Shown here: positions 1 to 8,539 of the stretch, in pieces
Layout: every line of letters starts with the position of its first letter
Numbering within the stretch: position 1 is the first letter of the stretch
NCBI GenBank assembly: GCA_963733935.1
Contig: CAVTEQ010000019.1
Location: 1-64,000 of the forward strand
Direction of reading: 5' to 3'
DNA from: JAHFUA01 sp963733935
GTDB lineage: Bacteria; Acidobacteriota; Terriglobia; Terriglobales; Acidobacteriaceae
Length of the DNA stretch: 64,000 nt
The notes under the pieces: generated by a model
Told to the model about the DNA's origin: nothing
Seen by the model: the letters and a program-made list of their open reading frames with translations, nothing else
The model's database searches: none
Position numbers and translations under genes: made by a program

Positions 1-440
1 CGCCAACAGCCCCAGGGTGCCGTCTGACGCTGTGCCAGAAAGAACGACGCCAATGGCTCGGCTCTTCTCCGCATCGGCTAAGGACCGCATGAACAGATCA
101 ATAGGCAGGTACCTTCCTTCGACTTCGATCCGTGGACTGAGTTGTAGCCTGCCCTGCGTAAAGCCCAGGCTCGCGTTGGGCGGATCATTAAGACATGGTT
201 TGGCTTCAGCTTCAAGCCTTGCTGCGCCTCCTCGACCGGCATCGTCGTTCTCCGGCGAGCAGCTCAGGCAGCGCGCTCTCGTGCTTCGGGTCCAGGTGCT
301 GCACCAGCACGAAGGCCATTCCAGTGTCGGCCGGCAGAGCGCCCAGCAGCTGCGAGAACGCTTCCAAACCTCCAGCAGATGCCCCAATCGCAACAATGGG
401 GAAGCGCCGTGCTTGGATTGCTTTGGGGCTGGTTTTTCAC
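1..440 (-). pseudogene. CheB methylesterase domain remnant (two frameshifts, runs off the left edge)
   Basis: Read on the minus strand, three frames together give a recognisable CheB-type methylesterase N-terminal half. It opens with FPIVAIGASAGGLEAF near 405 (the S of GASAGG is the catalytic serine position), continues with VLVQHLDPKHESALPELL, shifts frame near 255 to TTMPVEEAQQGLKLKPNHV, and shifts again near 195 to PPNASLGFTQGRLQLSPRI and GVVLSGTASDGTLGLLA at the window edge. The match is to CheB domains of the CheB/CheR-PAS hybrid kinase type. No start codon is visible because an in-frame stop lies just upstream of the homology. Neighbouring genes are also fragments, so I read this as decayed rather than only mis-sequenced. 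Confidence 0.7.
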
Positions 441-682
441 CCCTGCTGGTATTCGATTTGGATTGACGCGGCTTCACCACAGTGCTGCTTGGGCCTTTCT
501 TTCTCTAAGATGAGCGGCGTCTTTCTCTTCAGATGAGCGGATTCGGTGTCCCGTTTGCCGGGGGGAAATATTTTTGGCCTCCGAACGCGGCCTTGCGATA
601 AGCCGTGATACCGCACGCACTGACCATTTAACTGCCGCTGCCCTGAGCGGCTGACGCGGTAGCGTCGGCGCTCGCCCGAGGC

Positions 683-900
683 GTTGCCAGGGGCAAAAAA
701 TCGACACGGTCGTGCCCTGGTTCGGTGCATTTGCGCCGCTGCCGACACGAATCCTTCCACCGTGTTTCTCCACAATACTGTGGCTGACCCACAGTCCCAA
801 CCCAGTGCCACTTTCTTCCTTGGTGCTGGCGAAGGGACTAAACAGTTTTGATTGCATGGCTCCAGGAATGCCGATGCCATCATCGGCCACATGTACCGCC
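683..900 (-). pseudogene. Histidine kinase ATPase-domain remnant
   Basis: A minus-strand frame carries the C-terminal ATP-binding half of a sensor histidine kinase: VADDGIGIPGAMQ (G1 box), a KLFSPFASTK F-box-like segment, GTGLGLWVSH (G2 box) and IVEKHGGRIRVGSG, ending near TTVSIFCPW. The N-terminal sensor and dimerisation domains are missing. The homology stops at about 890, exactly where plus-strand transposase homology starts, so an insertion and deletion event probably removed the rest. The reading frame stays open for another 200 bases past the domain without recognisable sequence. Confidence 0.65.
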
Positions 901-1319
901 CGGAGAACAACAGCTATGTCTGTCCCGAAGCAAACAGCTAACCTACGTGGGAGTGAACCCGCGAAACCGCACCCACGTCTATGCCGCGACCCCCGAAACG
1001 CTGCCGCGATTGTTCCCAGAAGGGACAGTGCACGCGAGGGCAGTACCGCATGCTCGCGATTCACATCCACGAAGGGGCGCGGCAGCGTGCCCGCAATCGG
1101 GCGCAAACGGCCGCCTTTGTGCAATGTCAGCGTGCTCGCAGGAAAGTCGAAGCTCTGTTCGCCGAACTGAAGAATCAAATCGGGCTACGTCGGGTGAGGT
1201 TACGTCGCTTGAAGTTCGTACGGGAGCAGTTCTTCCTCGCCGCGAGCGCGCAGAACCTAAAACGGCTAGTCCGGTTCCTCGCTCGGATACCGAAACCGCC
1301 ACTGCCGGTAACTGCGTAA
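888..1319 (+). mobile_element. Transposase C-terminal remnant (IS1182-like DDE family)
   Basis: Plus-strand frames give the zinc-knuckle and C-terminal part of an IS1182-type DDE transposase: ENNSYVCPEA, then after a frameshift LTYVGVNPRNRTHVYAATP, then after another frameshift KRCRDCSQKGQCTRGQYR and, further on, RRKVEALFAELKNQIGLRR and LAASAQNLKRLVRFL. The C-x2-C-x5-C pattern and the late glutamate in VEALFAELK fit the family. The N-terminal two-thirds and both element ends are absent, so this is a dead fragment that truncates the adjacent kinase. The complementary N-terminal piece of a similar transposase occurs at 10424-10620. Confidence 0.65.
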
Positions 1320-1469
1320 GGAAACAGACAGAAGAAATCCTCCACCAGAAAGCTATGGGAACAAACAGCGCTCTCGAATGGAAGGAGTTTTTCAACAGCC
1401 ACTCGCTTTATCACAAGTAATCGCCGGGAAACATTCCAAAAAAACTTCCGAATCTCTGTGCCTCTGTGG

Positions 1470-2132
1470 CTATTTCGCCGTCACTAGGTTATGGGTGATG
1501 GCGTGTACCGTGAGCGCGATGCGGTTCTGCACCCCCACTTTGCGCATCAGCTTGGCGACGTGGGCTTTCACCGTGCGCTCCTCGATGCCCAGTACCGAGC
1601 CGATCTCCTTGTTCGAGCGGCCGGTGACCAGCTGCTCCAGCACTTCCTTCTCGCGGTCGGTGAAGGTCACGCGCCCGGCGGGGAAGATTCGCCCTGGCGA
1701 GGTGGTGACGCGCTCGATGAAGGTGGACAGCACGCGCCGCGGCGCCCACACCGATCCCTGGTTCACCATGCGAATGGCCTGCACGAACTCCAGCGGCGCA
1801 GCCGCCTCATCCACGTATCCCTTGGCTCCGGCGGCCAGCGCTTTCAGGATGGTCTCGTCATCGGCGCCCGAGCCGATCACGATGATCTTCAGGTCGGGGC
1901 GGGACGCCTTCAGCCCAGCCATGGTGTCGAACAGGTTCACGCCATTACGGCTGCCCAACAGCACAACGTCCACGCTGCCCAACGACGACACCTCGGTGAT
2001 GCTCGAGGCCAGGATCTCCAGATCGGATTCGGTATCGAGCAGCGCACGGAAACCCACGAAGCGCAGGGGATCACTTTCCAGGACGGCGACACGGATACGC
2101 GGTTTCTTGGCCCGAGCCGGTTTCATAAACAT
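1470..2132 (-). CDS. LuxR/NarL-type response regulator lacking the phosphoacceptor Asp
   Basis: The 220-residue protein has a receiver-like domain (about 12-130) and a C-terminal LuxR helix-turn-helix (about 155-215, with TFTDREKEVLEQLVTGRSNK and GIEERTVKAHVAKLM). The acidic pocket residues E19/D21 are present, but the position of the phosphorylated aspartate reads DVVLLG-SRNG, so Gly60 replaces it. The protein is therefore probably not switched by phosphorylation and may sense something else or act constitutively. The first 11 residues are basic and may not belong to the domain. No cognate kinase is intact nearby; the kinase remnant at 683-900 may once have been a partner. Family assignment is firm; the loss of phosphorylation is inferred from one residue. 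Confidence 0.85.
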   Translation of the reverse strand: MFMKPARAKKPRIRVAVLESDPLRFVGFRALLDTESDLEILASSITEVSSLGSVDVVLLGSRNGVNLFDTMAGLKASRPDLKIIVIGSGADDETILKALAAGAKGYVDEAAAPLEFVQAIRMVNQGSVWAPRRVLSTFIERVTTSPGRIFPAGRVTFTDREKEVLEQLVTGRSNKEIGSVLGIEERTVKAHVAKLMRKVGVQNRIALTVHAITHNLVTAK

Positions 2133-2721
2133 ACTTCCCTATTTGCGCGACATTGTTGGCCCAGCACAGCGGCGTTGCAGGCTGTCGCCACGTACAAGAC
2201 GGAGCTTGCGCAGTAGCCGCAAGACCCAGATGAGAATATCCACAAACCGCATCAGTTCTTCCGACCAAATGCTAGGTCAGCGCGGGCACAAAGTCCACCG
2301 ACGACTGGGGTCGGTCCGAAGGCAGTCTGGCAGCCGGACTACCTTTTGCTTCCAGGCGAGAACAGCGTCGAACCTCCGCCGGTGCCGGCGTCGCGGAGGC
2401 AGTGGCTGCGAAGGAGACCGGGGCAGAACGGTTACTGCGGGCCGCCCAGCAGGGCGGATTACTGGGTTCAGAAAACCCCGCGGGAAATGGCCCGGTCAAC
2501 TAACGGAGTTCTCAAGGGCCCGGTCGCACGAGAATTGCGGTTCGAAAATCAGGTGTTTTGGAACACAGGCATGTTCCGTACTAAACCAAATGTTGCCTCC
2601 GTGCTTGCGATGTTGTGCACCGCCGGATTATCAACTCCGCCGGGACTTGGCGAAGTTGGGAGTCGCCGCAGCGCCGGCGATCCCGGCTGCGTAGCGCGCG
2701 GAAGGAGCAAGCTGATGGAAA
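2133..2721. other. Region without a recognisable gene
   Basis: About 590 bases between the LuxR-type regulator and a doubtful small gene. I see no protein family in any frame. One perfect dyad, GGAACA-N6-TGTTCC, lies at 2560-2577 and could be an operator, but no regulated gene can be named. Confidence 0.4.
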
Positions 2722-3138
2722 TTGGAATGGTCGGGCTCGGGCCGCGGACCCTTCGTGCTGGAGGTCCCGGGCCGCACCTTCAGGTTCGAGCTGCACGACT
2801 ACGGCGGTCCGTACGTGCTAGGCAAGCACGGCCATCCTCTGGCTGACCAGCCGGGGGCGCGCAGCCTTTTCTGGGAGGCCTACTGGCAGTGGGATCGGCA
2901 GGGAAGGCAAGTGGATGATCGGGGGCGCTGCATCTTCAAGTGGGAGACGGCACCGGTGCACGTCACCAAGCAAGTCGGCCGCCCGCTGCCTGTGCGCCCG
3001 CAACGCCTCCTGCGCGGCCGAAATGACAGCTGCACCTCCAGGCCGCGTAGGTGCGTTACGCGGCTGCAGCAGTGTCGCCTCTATCCAGTAGGCTTTCAAT
3101 CGCCTCCAGAAGCTCGCCTACCGAAACCAATTTTGTGA
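2722..3138 (+). CDS. Hypothetical protein, possibly truncated
   Basis: A plus-strand frame reads plausibly as protein from GPFVLEVPGRTFRFELH through SLFWEAYWQWDRQGRQVDD and CIFKWETAPVHVTK, roughly residues 9-85. After that the composition becomes Arg/Pro-rich and overlaps the end of the CheY-like gene on the other strand, so the true 3' end has probably been lost or shifted. I do not recognise the family. The start is uncertain; a frameshift just upstream is possible because the preceding bases read well in another frame. It lies among gene remnants and may itself be one. Confidence 0.35.
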   Translation: MEWSGSGRGPFVLEVPGRTFRFELHDYGGPYVLGKHGHPLADQPGARSLFWEAYWQWDRQGRQVDDRGRCIFKWETAPVHVTKQVGRPLPVRPQRLLRGRNDSCTSRPRRCVTRLQQCRLYPVGFQSPPEARLPKPIL

Positions 3139-3454
3139 TGAACGCATCGGCAAAGGGCATATCTTCAGGCGACTCTGCCAAATCTGCCGAGTATATGACG
3201 ATGGGCACGTCAGGCTTCTGCATCTTCATCGTCGCAAGAGTGAAGCCATCAGTAAACGTGGGCAAACCTTGTTCGGTCAGAACTAAATCAACGTGGTTGT
3301 CGCGGAAGATTTCAAGAGCTTCGTGCGCGGTTGTGGTGGTCAGCACTCTATACCCTGCTGTTTCCAGCACTCGTTTACGAATGTTCAGTTCCAGCGCAGT
3401 CCTCGGATCGTCTATGCAAAGAATTACCGGCTGTGAGCGGCGCTGTGCATTCAT
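3056..3454 (-). CDS. Single-domain response regulator with Glu at the phosphoacceptor position
   Basis: A 132-residue stand-alone receiver (CheY-like). It has the acidic pair D15/D16 in CIDD, the switch-region Ser in VIYSAD and the conserved Lys in FITKLVS. At the phosphorylation site the sequence is DLVLTEQGLP, so E61 sits where the canonical Asp would be. Glu there often mimics the phosphorylated state in receiver proteins, so this could be a locked-on signalling protein. There is no output domain, which suggests a protein-protein role. The neighbouring LuxR-type regulator also lacks the Asp. The start ATG at 3454 is the only good one, and length is normal for the family. Confidence 0.85.
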   Translation of the reverse strand: MNAQRRSQPVILCIDDPRTALELNIRKRVLETAGYRVLTTTTAHEALEIFRDNHVDLVLTEQGLPTFTDGFTLATMKMQKPDVPIVIYSADLAESPEDMPFADAFITKLVSVGELLEAIESLLDRGDTAAAA

Positions 3455-3570
3455 AGGTGCTCTCTAGCAACGAGCTGGAACCAGGGGTATTTATTCAAAG
3501 ATTCTTCGACGAGCATCCGGGTTGGCATCGGGCGTGACAAAATCGAGAGTAGCAGTAAAAGCTAGCCATC

Positions 3571-3611
3571 GCTATCCGGCAGGCAACCGCGCTCAGAGAC
3601 CGACCGCATCG
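3571..3611. repeat. Direct repeat, copy 1
   Basis: A 41-base segment beginning GCTATCC and ending CTCAGAGACCGACCGCATCG recurs imperfectly (about 80 percent) and in the same orientation at 4141-4181. This copy lies just upstream of the small HTH gene. Confidence 0.55.
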
Positions 3612-3644
3612 TAGGTCTACAGGGCAGGTGGTGGGGAACAGGCA

Positions 3645-3851
3645 GTGGGTGCAAAAATGAAAGAACAGTCGTCGAAGGCCAAGATTACGAAGCTCAACAG
3701 ATTGGTTGAGGCACTGTGTGGGATCTACCGCCGAGTTGCACGTCGGCTCGGACTTCACCGCACGTTCGTCAGCAGAGTGGCACGCGGTGAGAGGCGGTCG
3801 GAGGCGGTCGAGCACGCTTTAGTCGCGGAGTACGAGCGGGCAAAAATGTAA
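3645..3851 (+). CDS. Small helix-turn-helix DNA-binding protein
   Basis: A 68-residue basic protein. The central segment GIYRRVARRLGLHRTFVSRV reads as a helix-turn-helix (helix, GLHRT turn, recognition helix), followed by ARGERRSEAVEHALVAEY, a pattern seen in short acidobacterial XRE-like regulators. The first start is GTG at 3645; an in-frame ATG at 3657 is an equally good start and gives 64 residues. It stands alone among fragments, preceded by a 41-base repeat that recurs downstream. A transcriptional regulator of an excised or decayed element is a reasonable inference, but no target is known. Confidence 0.6.
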   Translation: MGAKMKEQSSKAKITKLNRLVEALCGIYRRVARRLGLHRTFVSRVARGERRSEAVEHALVAEYERAKM

Positions 3852-4140
3852 AGATAGCTGAACAGCGTTTTCCAAATTTAGCGTCGGCGCAGGCTGCGGA
3901 CAGCACCTCAGTATGCCCTCACCAGATCGACGATGAGCAGCAACACAGCGATGACCAGCAGCAGGTGAATGAGTGAACCAGCTACGTGAAAACCCAACCC
4001 TAGCAGCGATGAGCAGAATCGCGAACATCGTCCACAGCATCGAGACATTACCTCCACCCGGCCAATGGTTGGTGAAAGTACGATTCCAGGGTGACGGCTG
4101 CAGTTGTCCGTGTACCTGCACCTGACTTTCGCAAGCCTTT

Positions 4141-4181
4141 GCTATCCACAGGCAACCCTGCCTCAGAGACCGATTGCATCG
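4141..4181. repeat. Direct repeat, copy 2
   Basis: Second copy of the 41-base segment seen at 3571-3611, sharing CTATCC, GGCAACC, CTCAGAGACCG and GCATCG. It lies just upstream of the recombinase remnant. Confidence 0.55.
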
Positions 4182-4252
4182 CACATTCATATGATAGGGA
4201 GAAAGGCTCCGAGTTTGGCAGTCGGCTCGGGCCGAAGGAGCATCGCCCACAC

Positions 4253-4371
4253 AAGGAAGACCCCGACCCAGAGGCCTACACAGAAGTCGAGATCGATGAG
4301 TTTCTCGCTGCCTGCAATTGCGGGCGGGATCGCCTGTTCTTCGAGTTCCTTCTGAGCGCCGGTTCTGGCGC
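4253..4371 (+). pseudogene. Tyrosine recombinase fragment
   Basis: A short stretch, DPEAYTEVEIDEFLAACN followed by GRDRLFFEFLLSAGSG, matches the start of the catalytic domain of phage-type integrases (YTEEEL..LLAAC...R..FLLATG). It breaks down just where the catalytic Arg of box I should appear, and nothing of the HxxR or Tyr motifs follows. It is a remnant of about 38 codons flanked by unrelated sequence. It indicates that a mobile element once occupied this stretch. Confidence 0.5.
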
Positions 4372-4566
4372 AAGCGGACCCACATCCCCCGACGGCGTGC
4401 CAAAAAGGGAATCTTCGGGCTTGACATGCCTTAGTTCCTGTGCAGAATATGTACCTCAAGCATGTACTCCCCCCTAAGGAATTGCTCCCCTAGTTAGCGT
4501 CTCCCCCAACGCTTGTCTCGCCCAGAACCTGAGCATGAACTGGTTGGACTGTGCTGGAGGGCAACG

Positions 4567-4758
4567 ATGGCGGAAAATGTCCCGAAACGGTGTGTGACCT
4601 GTGAGCGCGTCCCGCTCATCCTCTGTACCTTCTCAGACGGGCTGATTTTGCACGTCCGCTTCGGCTGCCTATGCTCTAGCGTGATTGTTTGTTCCGGCAG
4701 CGAGCAGAGCCCAGCGATCCCCGTAGGTGCTCGCTTACAACTCATGAAGCATGCGTAA
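4567..4758 (+). CDS. Small Cys-rich hypothetical ORF
   Basis: A 63-codon frame starting MAENVPKRCVTCERVPL, with one CxxC and a second Cys pair in FGCLCSSVIVC. Spacing of the cysteines could form a zinc ribbon. I do not recognise the family and there is only weak support for a ribosome binding site, so this may be chance. Confidence 0.25.
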   Translation: MAENVPKRCVTCERVPLILCTFSDGLILHVRFGCLCSSVIVCSGSEQSPAIPVGARLQLMKHA

Positions 4759-4886
4759 GGGAAGGCTAAACGGAAGACTCTCTTGGCGAGGGTCACAAGG
4801 CGTTAACTCCGGGGTAAACGGCGCGAGCCGGGGCGCAGGGCACGGACATCCAATTCCAAGGCGGAGACCGTGCGGCTGAGCGTGTT

Positions 4887-4960
4887 TCAGTGCATGCCCA
4901 GTTCTCGTGCCGTCTTGCTCTGATTGCCGTTGTTTTCCCGCAGCACCATAATACGCTCGC
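4887..4960 (-). pseudogene. Fis-type helix-turn-helix remnant
   Basis: The minus-strand end of a frame reads RIMVLRENNGNQSKTAREL, which is the first two helices of the HTH_8 (Fis-type) domain found at the C-terminus of NtrC-family regulators. The recognition helix is cut off by a stop after GMH. No AAA+ domain precedes it. A remnant only. Confidence 0.4.
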
Positions 4961-5113
4961 TGAGAAGGGCGGTTAGATACCCAAATGCTGTGCAACCGAG
5001 CCGAACGGGGCGAACCTTCTCCTGCACCAAGAGCAGGCGTTGACAACCCGATGCGATGAATTTAAGAATGTTGTGTACCTCCTGATAGCCTGATAGCGTG
5101 CGATCTCGTCTAG

Positions 5114-5138
5114 AGCCCCGAAACAATCGGGGCTTTTT
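5114..5138 (+). terminator. Intrinsic terminator-like hairpin
   Basis: AGCCCCGA and TCGGGGCT form a perfect 8-bp stem with loop AACAA, followed by TTTT on the plus strand. No intact plus-strand gene lies immediately upstream, so it may be a relic or serve an unrecognised transcript. Confidence 0.6.
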
Positions 5139-5517
5139 GGTACCCGGCTCAGACGAAACGCCTCCACGGAAGTTGAGCGGGCGGCCCGGACATTCTTCAA
5201 CTCTACACTGCATCCGGCGCAAACAATCGAGTTTCCATCCAGCGTGAGATCGACAGGATGAAGAGACTGCCACAGGCTTATTGTTGCTCGCCCTGTGCCC
5301 GCCGGGCTTCGGCTAGGGTCACGAGGGCCATCGCATCGTCGCCGACATTGCAATCCTGGAAGCAATTGCCCACGCTGCTCCCGAAAAGACACTACCGGAG
5401 TAAACTTCCATGTCCCCAAAGCAAGCAAAGATGCGGTGAGCAAAACATAAGAAAGAGGGTTAAGCGCATGGCAACCAATTAACGCCTGCTGTCGCCGCGC
5501 TCGGAGCGGGCCTGCTG

Positions 5518-5715
5518 ATGCTGGTTGCGGGCGTCTTCTCCTTGCGGCTGCTCCGCTGTCCGCACAGGAGGATGAGTTGGCCTATCCGACAGAACGAGCA
5601 CACCTATCAGGTCTGTCTGGATTGCGGCATCAAGCGCCTGTTCGATGAAGACAAGTTCCGGGCATACGGGCGCTACAGCCACGACCTTGATCAGCCACTG
5701 TCGAAGAATACGTAA
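5518..5715 (+). CDS. Small zinc-ribbon-like hypothetical protein
   Basis: A 65-residue protein with a likely N-terminal hydrophobic stretch, followed by RCPHRRMSWPIRQN and YQVCLDCGIKRLFDEDKF. The C-x2-H and C-x2-C pairs are spaced like a small zinc ribbon, and similar short proteins (HRR...Y.VCLDCG) recur in Acidobacteriota. The hydrophobic stretch may extend upstream, so the start is uncertain. Function unknown. It ends 27 bases from the convergent CBS gene. Confidence 0.5.
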   Translation: MLVAGVFSLRLLRCPHRRMSWPIRQNEHTYQVCLDCGIKRLFDEDKFRAYGRYSHDLDQPLSKNT

Positions 5716-5741
5716 GGGCTGCCTACCGCGGGGGACTGCTT

Positions 5742-6233
5742 TTACTTCAAGCCATGGGTCGGAGCGTGAGGAGTTTTGGAGGAAGACAAGGACACCAGAT
5801 CGTACAAAGCCTTGAGCATGTCAGAGACTGTGATGATGCCGACGAGTTTCCCCTCATCCAGTACGGGCAAACATCCGAGCCGCTCCGTGACGAGCAGGTT
5901 CACGGCGTCCGCCAGAGGCGCGTCGGGATGGATCGTGAGGGGATTCCGGATCATAACCTTTTCGAGCGGAGTATCCGCAAAAACGCGGTTGTATTCTTGC
6001 GGAGAAAGCGGAATCAGAAGGGAGGGAGCTAAGCGGTGCACATCCCGGTCGCTCAATATTCCCACCAGACGGCCGTCTTCCAGAATCGGGATGTGCCTTA
6101 GAGGAGCCATCCTGATCATCAGAACAGCGTCTAGGAGGGTCTGTCTCACTCCCAGACACTGCGGTTCTGAAGTCATGTAATCCCGCACTCGGGAAGCCAG
6201 CGGGGCTTTAGTTTCGGACGGTTCTTGGATCAT
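5742..6233 (-). CDS. CBS-domain pair protein
   Basis: A 163-residue protein made almost entirely of two CBS motifs: VRDYMTSEPQCLGVRQTLLD with HIPILEDGRLVGILSDRDV, then VMIRNPLTIHPDAPLADA with CLPVLDEGKLVGIITVSDM. Such stand-alone pairs bind adenine nucleotides and act as energy or ligand sensors, usually by docking on another protein. There is no fused enzyme or HTH domain. I place the start at ATG 6233 (MIQEPSETK) because the frame upstream has low-complexity, non-conserved sequence. The C-terminus is Ser/Thr-rich. Confidence 0.85.
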   Translation of the reverse strand: MIQEPSETKAPLASRVRDYMTSEPQCLGVRQTLLDAVLMIRMAPLRHIPILEDGRLVGILSDRDVHRLAPSLLIPLSPQEYNRVFADTPLEKVMIRNPLTIHPDAPLADAVNLLVTERLGCLPVLDEGKLVGIITVSDMLKALYDLVSLSSSKTPHAPTHGLK

Positions 6234-6388
6234 AGCCACACCCGCTTGCCAAAACAGCCAATTTCTAGCGGAATTAGTTGTTTCGCACTCCGGCGGTTGC
6301 GAGTATACACCCGCGTCGGCACCGTGGCGGGAATGACGGCTGCGGAGATCATTTGTGGCTGTCGGTCGGCCCTCGCTCCGGTTGCGCA

Positions 6389-6643
6389 CTACGACTTGTC
6401 CTGCGCCGCTGTTTTCGCCCCCGGCTTCATCTTCCCTTGCGCCCAGCGCTGCTTCAGCAGCCGCGACAACTTCCTGCGGGCGGCGGCGCTCATGCGGCCA
6501 CGCCTGCGGGGCCTTTGTGCCGCTCTCGGCGGACGACCTCCTCTCCGGGGTTCAGTCGAGCTTACGGCTTGAAGTGCCGAGATGGCTTGATCGATGCGGT
6601 CGCGCTCCGCACGAAGTTCCGCGAGAATTGTTTCGATGTGCAT
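6389..6643 (-). CDS. Small coiled-coil plus basic-tail protein
   Basis: An 84-residue protein. The first 25 residues (MHIETILAELRAERDRIDQA) are an amphipathic helix with coiled-coil spacing. The rest is very basic, with GGRPPRAAQRPRRRGR (AT-hook-like GRP core) and RKLSRLLKQRWAQGK. This architecture is common for small conserved acidobacterial proteins of unknown function and would suit a DNA- or RNA-binding architectural role, which is inference only. It is divergent from the tspO remnant, whose start lies only about 12 bases away. Confidence 0.6.
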   Translation of the reverse strand: MHIETILAELRAERDRIDQAISALQAVSSTEPRRGGRPPRAAQRPRRRGRMSAAARRKLSRLLKQRWAQGKMKPGAKTAAQDKS

Positions 6644-6655
6644 AAGCCTCCCTTG

Positions 6656-7111
6656 ATGGTAGTCATCGTAACATCGGGATTTGTTTCGTGGTGGCGGCGA
6701 GCGGATCGGTATTCACGGCAGGCTCGGTGAAGACATGGTATCCCGGTCTGCTCAAGCCCGCGGGCACTCCGCCGCCGTGGGTCTTCGGTCCAGTCTGGTC
6801 AACTCTGTAACCTGCTGATGGCGGCAGCGGCATGGCTGGTGTGGCGGCAACGAATTCACGAAGATGTCTGGCTGGCATTGGCCCTGTTCATGGCGCAACT
6901 GATTCTCAATGGACTTTGGTCTTTTATCTTCTTCGGTCTGCGAAGGCCCGGAGCGGCCCTGGTCGAAATTATCATCCTGTTGGTTGCCATCGCCATGACC
7001 GCCATGCGATTCGCGGAACTCTCACGCCTGGCATTTTGGCTGATAACACCCTACGCCGCCTGGGTCATATATGCTTCCTACCTGAACTTCGGAATCTGGC
7101 AGCCTGAATAA
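6656..7111 (+). pseudogene. tspO: TspO/MBR family protein, frameshifted
   Basis: TspO is a five-helix, tryptophan-rich membrane protein that binds tetrapyrroles. The sequence shows TWYPGLLKPAGTPPPWVFGP VWSTL in one frame, then after one extra A near 6810 the next frame continues LLMAAAAWLVWRQRI through LNGLWSFIFFGLRRPGAALV to YLNFGIWQPE. Removing that base restores LYLLMA, the expected family sequence. The N-terminal helix also appears to switch frame near 6690. Length after repair is normal for the family. It sits 9 bases upstream of an SDR-DUF2867 gene and is probably cotranscribed with it. It may be a real pseudogene or a sequencing indel. Confidence 0.75.
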
Positions 7112-7120
7112 AGGCACAGC

Positions 7121-8539
7121 ATGAAGGTCCTGGTTACTGGTGCGTCCGGCTACATCGGCCGGCAACTAGCGGAAAAACTCTCGACGGCGGGTCACAATGT
7201 CACCTGCATGGTTCGCGATGCCGCGCGAGCCCCCCAACTTCACTGCCCGCAAATCAAGTTCGTCGAGGCGGATGCGTTGCAAGCCGAGACACTTCCGCCG
7301 GCACTAAACGGAATCGACGTAGCCTACTACCTCATTCACTCGATGTCCGGGCGAGTTGAAGGATTTGAAGAGCGGGACCGGCAGGCCGCCCACAACTTCG
7401 CCGCCACGGCCAAGCAGTGCGGGGTGGGGCGCGTGATTTATCTGGGAGGACTGGCAGTGGGTGGAGCCACGGTCTCGGCGCATCTGAAGAGCCGGCATGA
7501 AACGGGCGCGGTGTTGCGAAAATTTGGGCCGCCTCTCGTCGAACTACGGGCCGGCATCATCGTTGGCAATGGCAGTACGTCTTTCGAAATCATTCGCTGC
7601 CTGACAGAACGGCTGCCGGTCATGATCTGCCCTCGTTGGGTGGTGACAAGAACTCAGCCGATAGCGGTGAGCGATGTACTCGAATACCTCGAAGCTGCGC
7701 TTGACCTGCGCGAGGCGGTGGAAGAGCCGATCGAGGTCGGCGGTTCGACAATCGAGACCTATCGCAGCATGATGCTTGCGTATGCGCGGCATCGCGGGCT
7801 CCGCCGATGGTTGATACGCGTTCCGGTGCTGACCCCGCGGTTGTCGTCCTATTGGCTGGACTTGGTTACGCCGGTGCCGCCAGCCGTATCTCGCCCGCTC
7901 ATCGAGGGTCTCAGGAGCGAATCCGTTTGCACCAATGCGCTGGCCACCAGGCTATTTCCTTCGATACGGCCGATCTCGTACGACGCCGCCGTCCAAATCG
8001 CACTGGAGAGGCCCGCACCTTCGATGCCGCTGCCGAGCATGGGCGGAGCGTCGCACCGGACATTTCGCACCGAGGGGATCATCTGCGACGTAAGGGAAAC
8101 CATCGTCGACGCTCCGCCCGAACGCGTGTTTGAGTTGATCGGGAACGTCGGGGGGAGGAACGGGTGGTTCTACGCGAACTTCCTGTGGTCTGTACGCGGT
8201 TGGATCGATCGACTCATCGGCGGCATAGGCATGAAACGTGGCCGGCCACGAGCGTCCGGTATCGAAACCGGGGATGCCATCGACTTCTGGCAGGTCGAAC
8301 GCGCCGACGCGCCGAGCGCGGTGCTGCTCCGGGCAGGAATGAAGCTGCCCGGCGAAGCATGGCTGCAATTCGACCTTACACCCCAACACCAGGACCGCAC
8401 GCTTCTGCGGTGCTGCGCATGGTTCCGGCCGTGCGGTTTGGCCGGAGAGATCTATTGGTGTGGGTTGTACCCAGTTCACGCGATGATCTTTTCCGGCATG
8501 CTTAGGGCGATCAGGAACCACGCGGAACAGAGCTCATAG
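7121..8539 (+). CDS. SDR-family NAD(P)-binding protein fused to DUF2867
   Basis: A 472-residue two-domain protein. The N-terminal half is an atypical short-chain dehydrogenase Rossmann fold (VTGASGYIGRQLAEKL at 4-19, VAYYLIHSM near 70, VIYLGGLAV near 106). From about 310 onward it has a DUF2867 domain, a START-like ligand-binding fold (RETIVDAPPERVFELIGN, then IDFWQVERADAPSAVLLRAG and a C-terminal CGLYPVHAMIFSGM). Proteins of this architecture are usually annotated as NAD-dependent epimerases with unknown substrate. The tspO remnant lies directly upstream, suggesting a shared membrane or tetrapyrrole/lipid-related role (inference). Confidence 0.85.
   Translation: MKVLVTGASGYIGRQLAEKLSTAGHNVTCMVRDAARAPQLHCPQIKFVEADALQAETLPPALNGIDVAYYLIHSMSGRVEGFEERDRQAAHNFAATAKQCGVGRVIYLGGLAVGGATVSAHLKSRHETGAVLRKFGPPLVELRAGIIVGNGSTSFEIIRCLTERLPVMICPRWVVTRTQPIAVSDVLEYLEAALDLREAVEEPIEVGGSTIETYRSMMLAYARHRGLRRWLIRVPVLTPRLSSYWLDLVTPVPPAVSRPLIEGLRSESVCTNALATRLFPSIRPISYDAAVQIALERPAPSMPLPSMGGASHRTFRTEGIICDVRETIVDAPPERVFELIGNVGGRNGWFYANFLWSVRGWIDRLIGGIGMKRGRPRASGIETGDAIDFWQVERADAPSAVLLRAGMKLPGEAWLQFDLTPQHQDRTLLRCCAWFRPCGLAGEIYWCGLYPVHAMIFSGMLRAIRNHAEQSS

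Noticed and set aside
5114..5138. Terminator of the Fis-HTH remnant
   Set aside because: The T tract is on the plus strand, whereas the remnant is on the minus strand.
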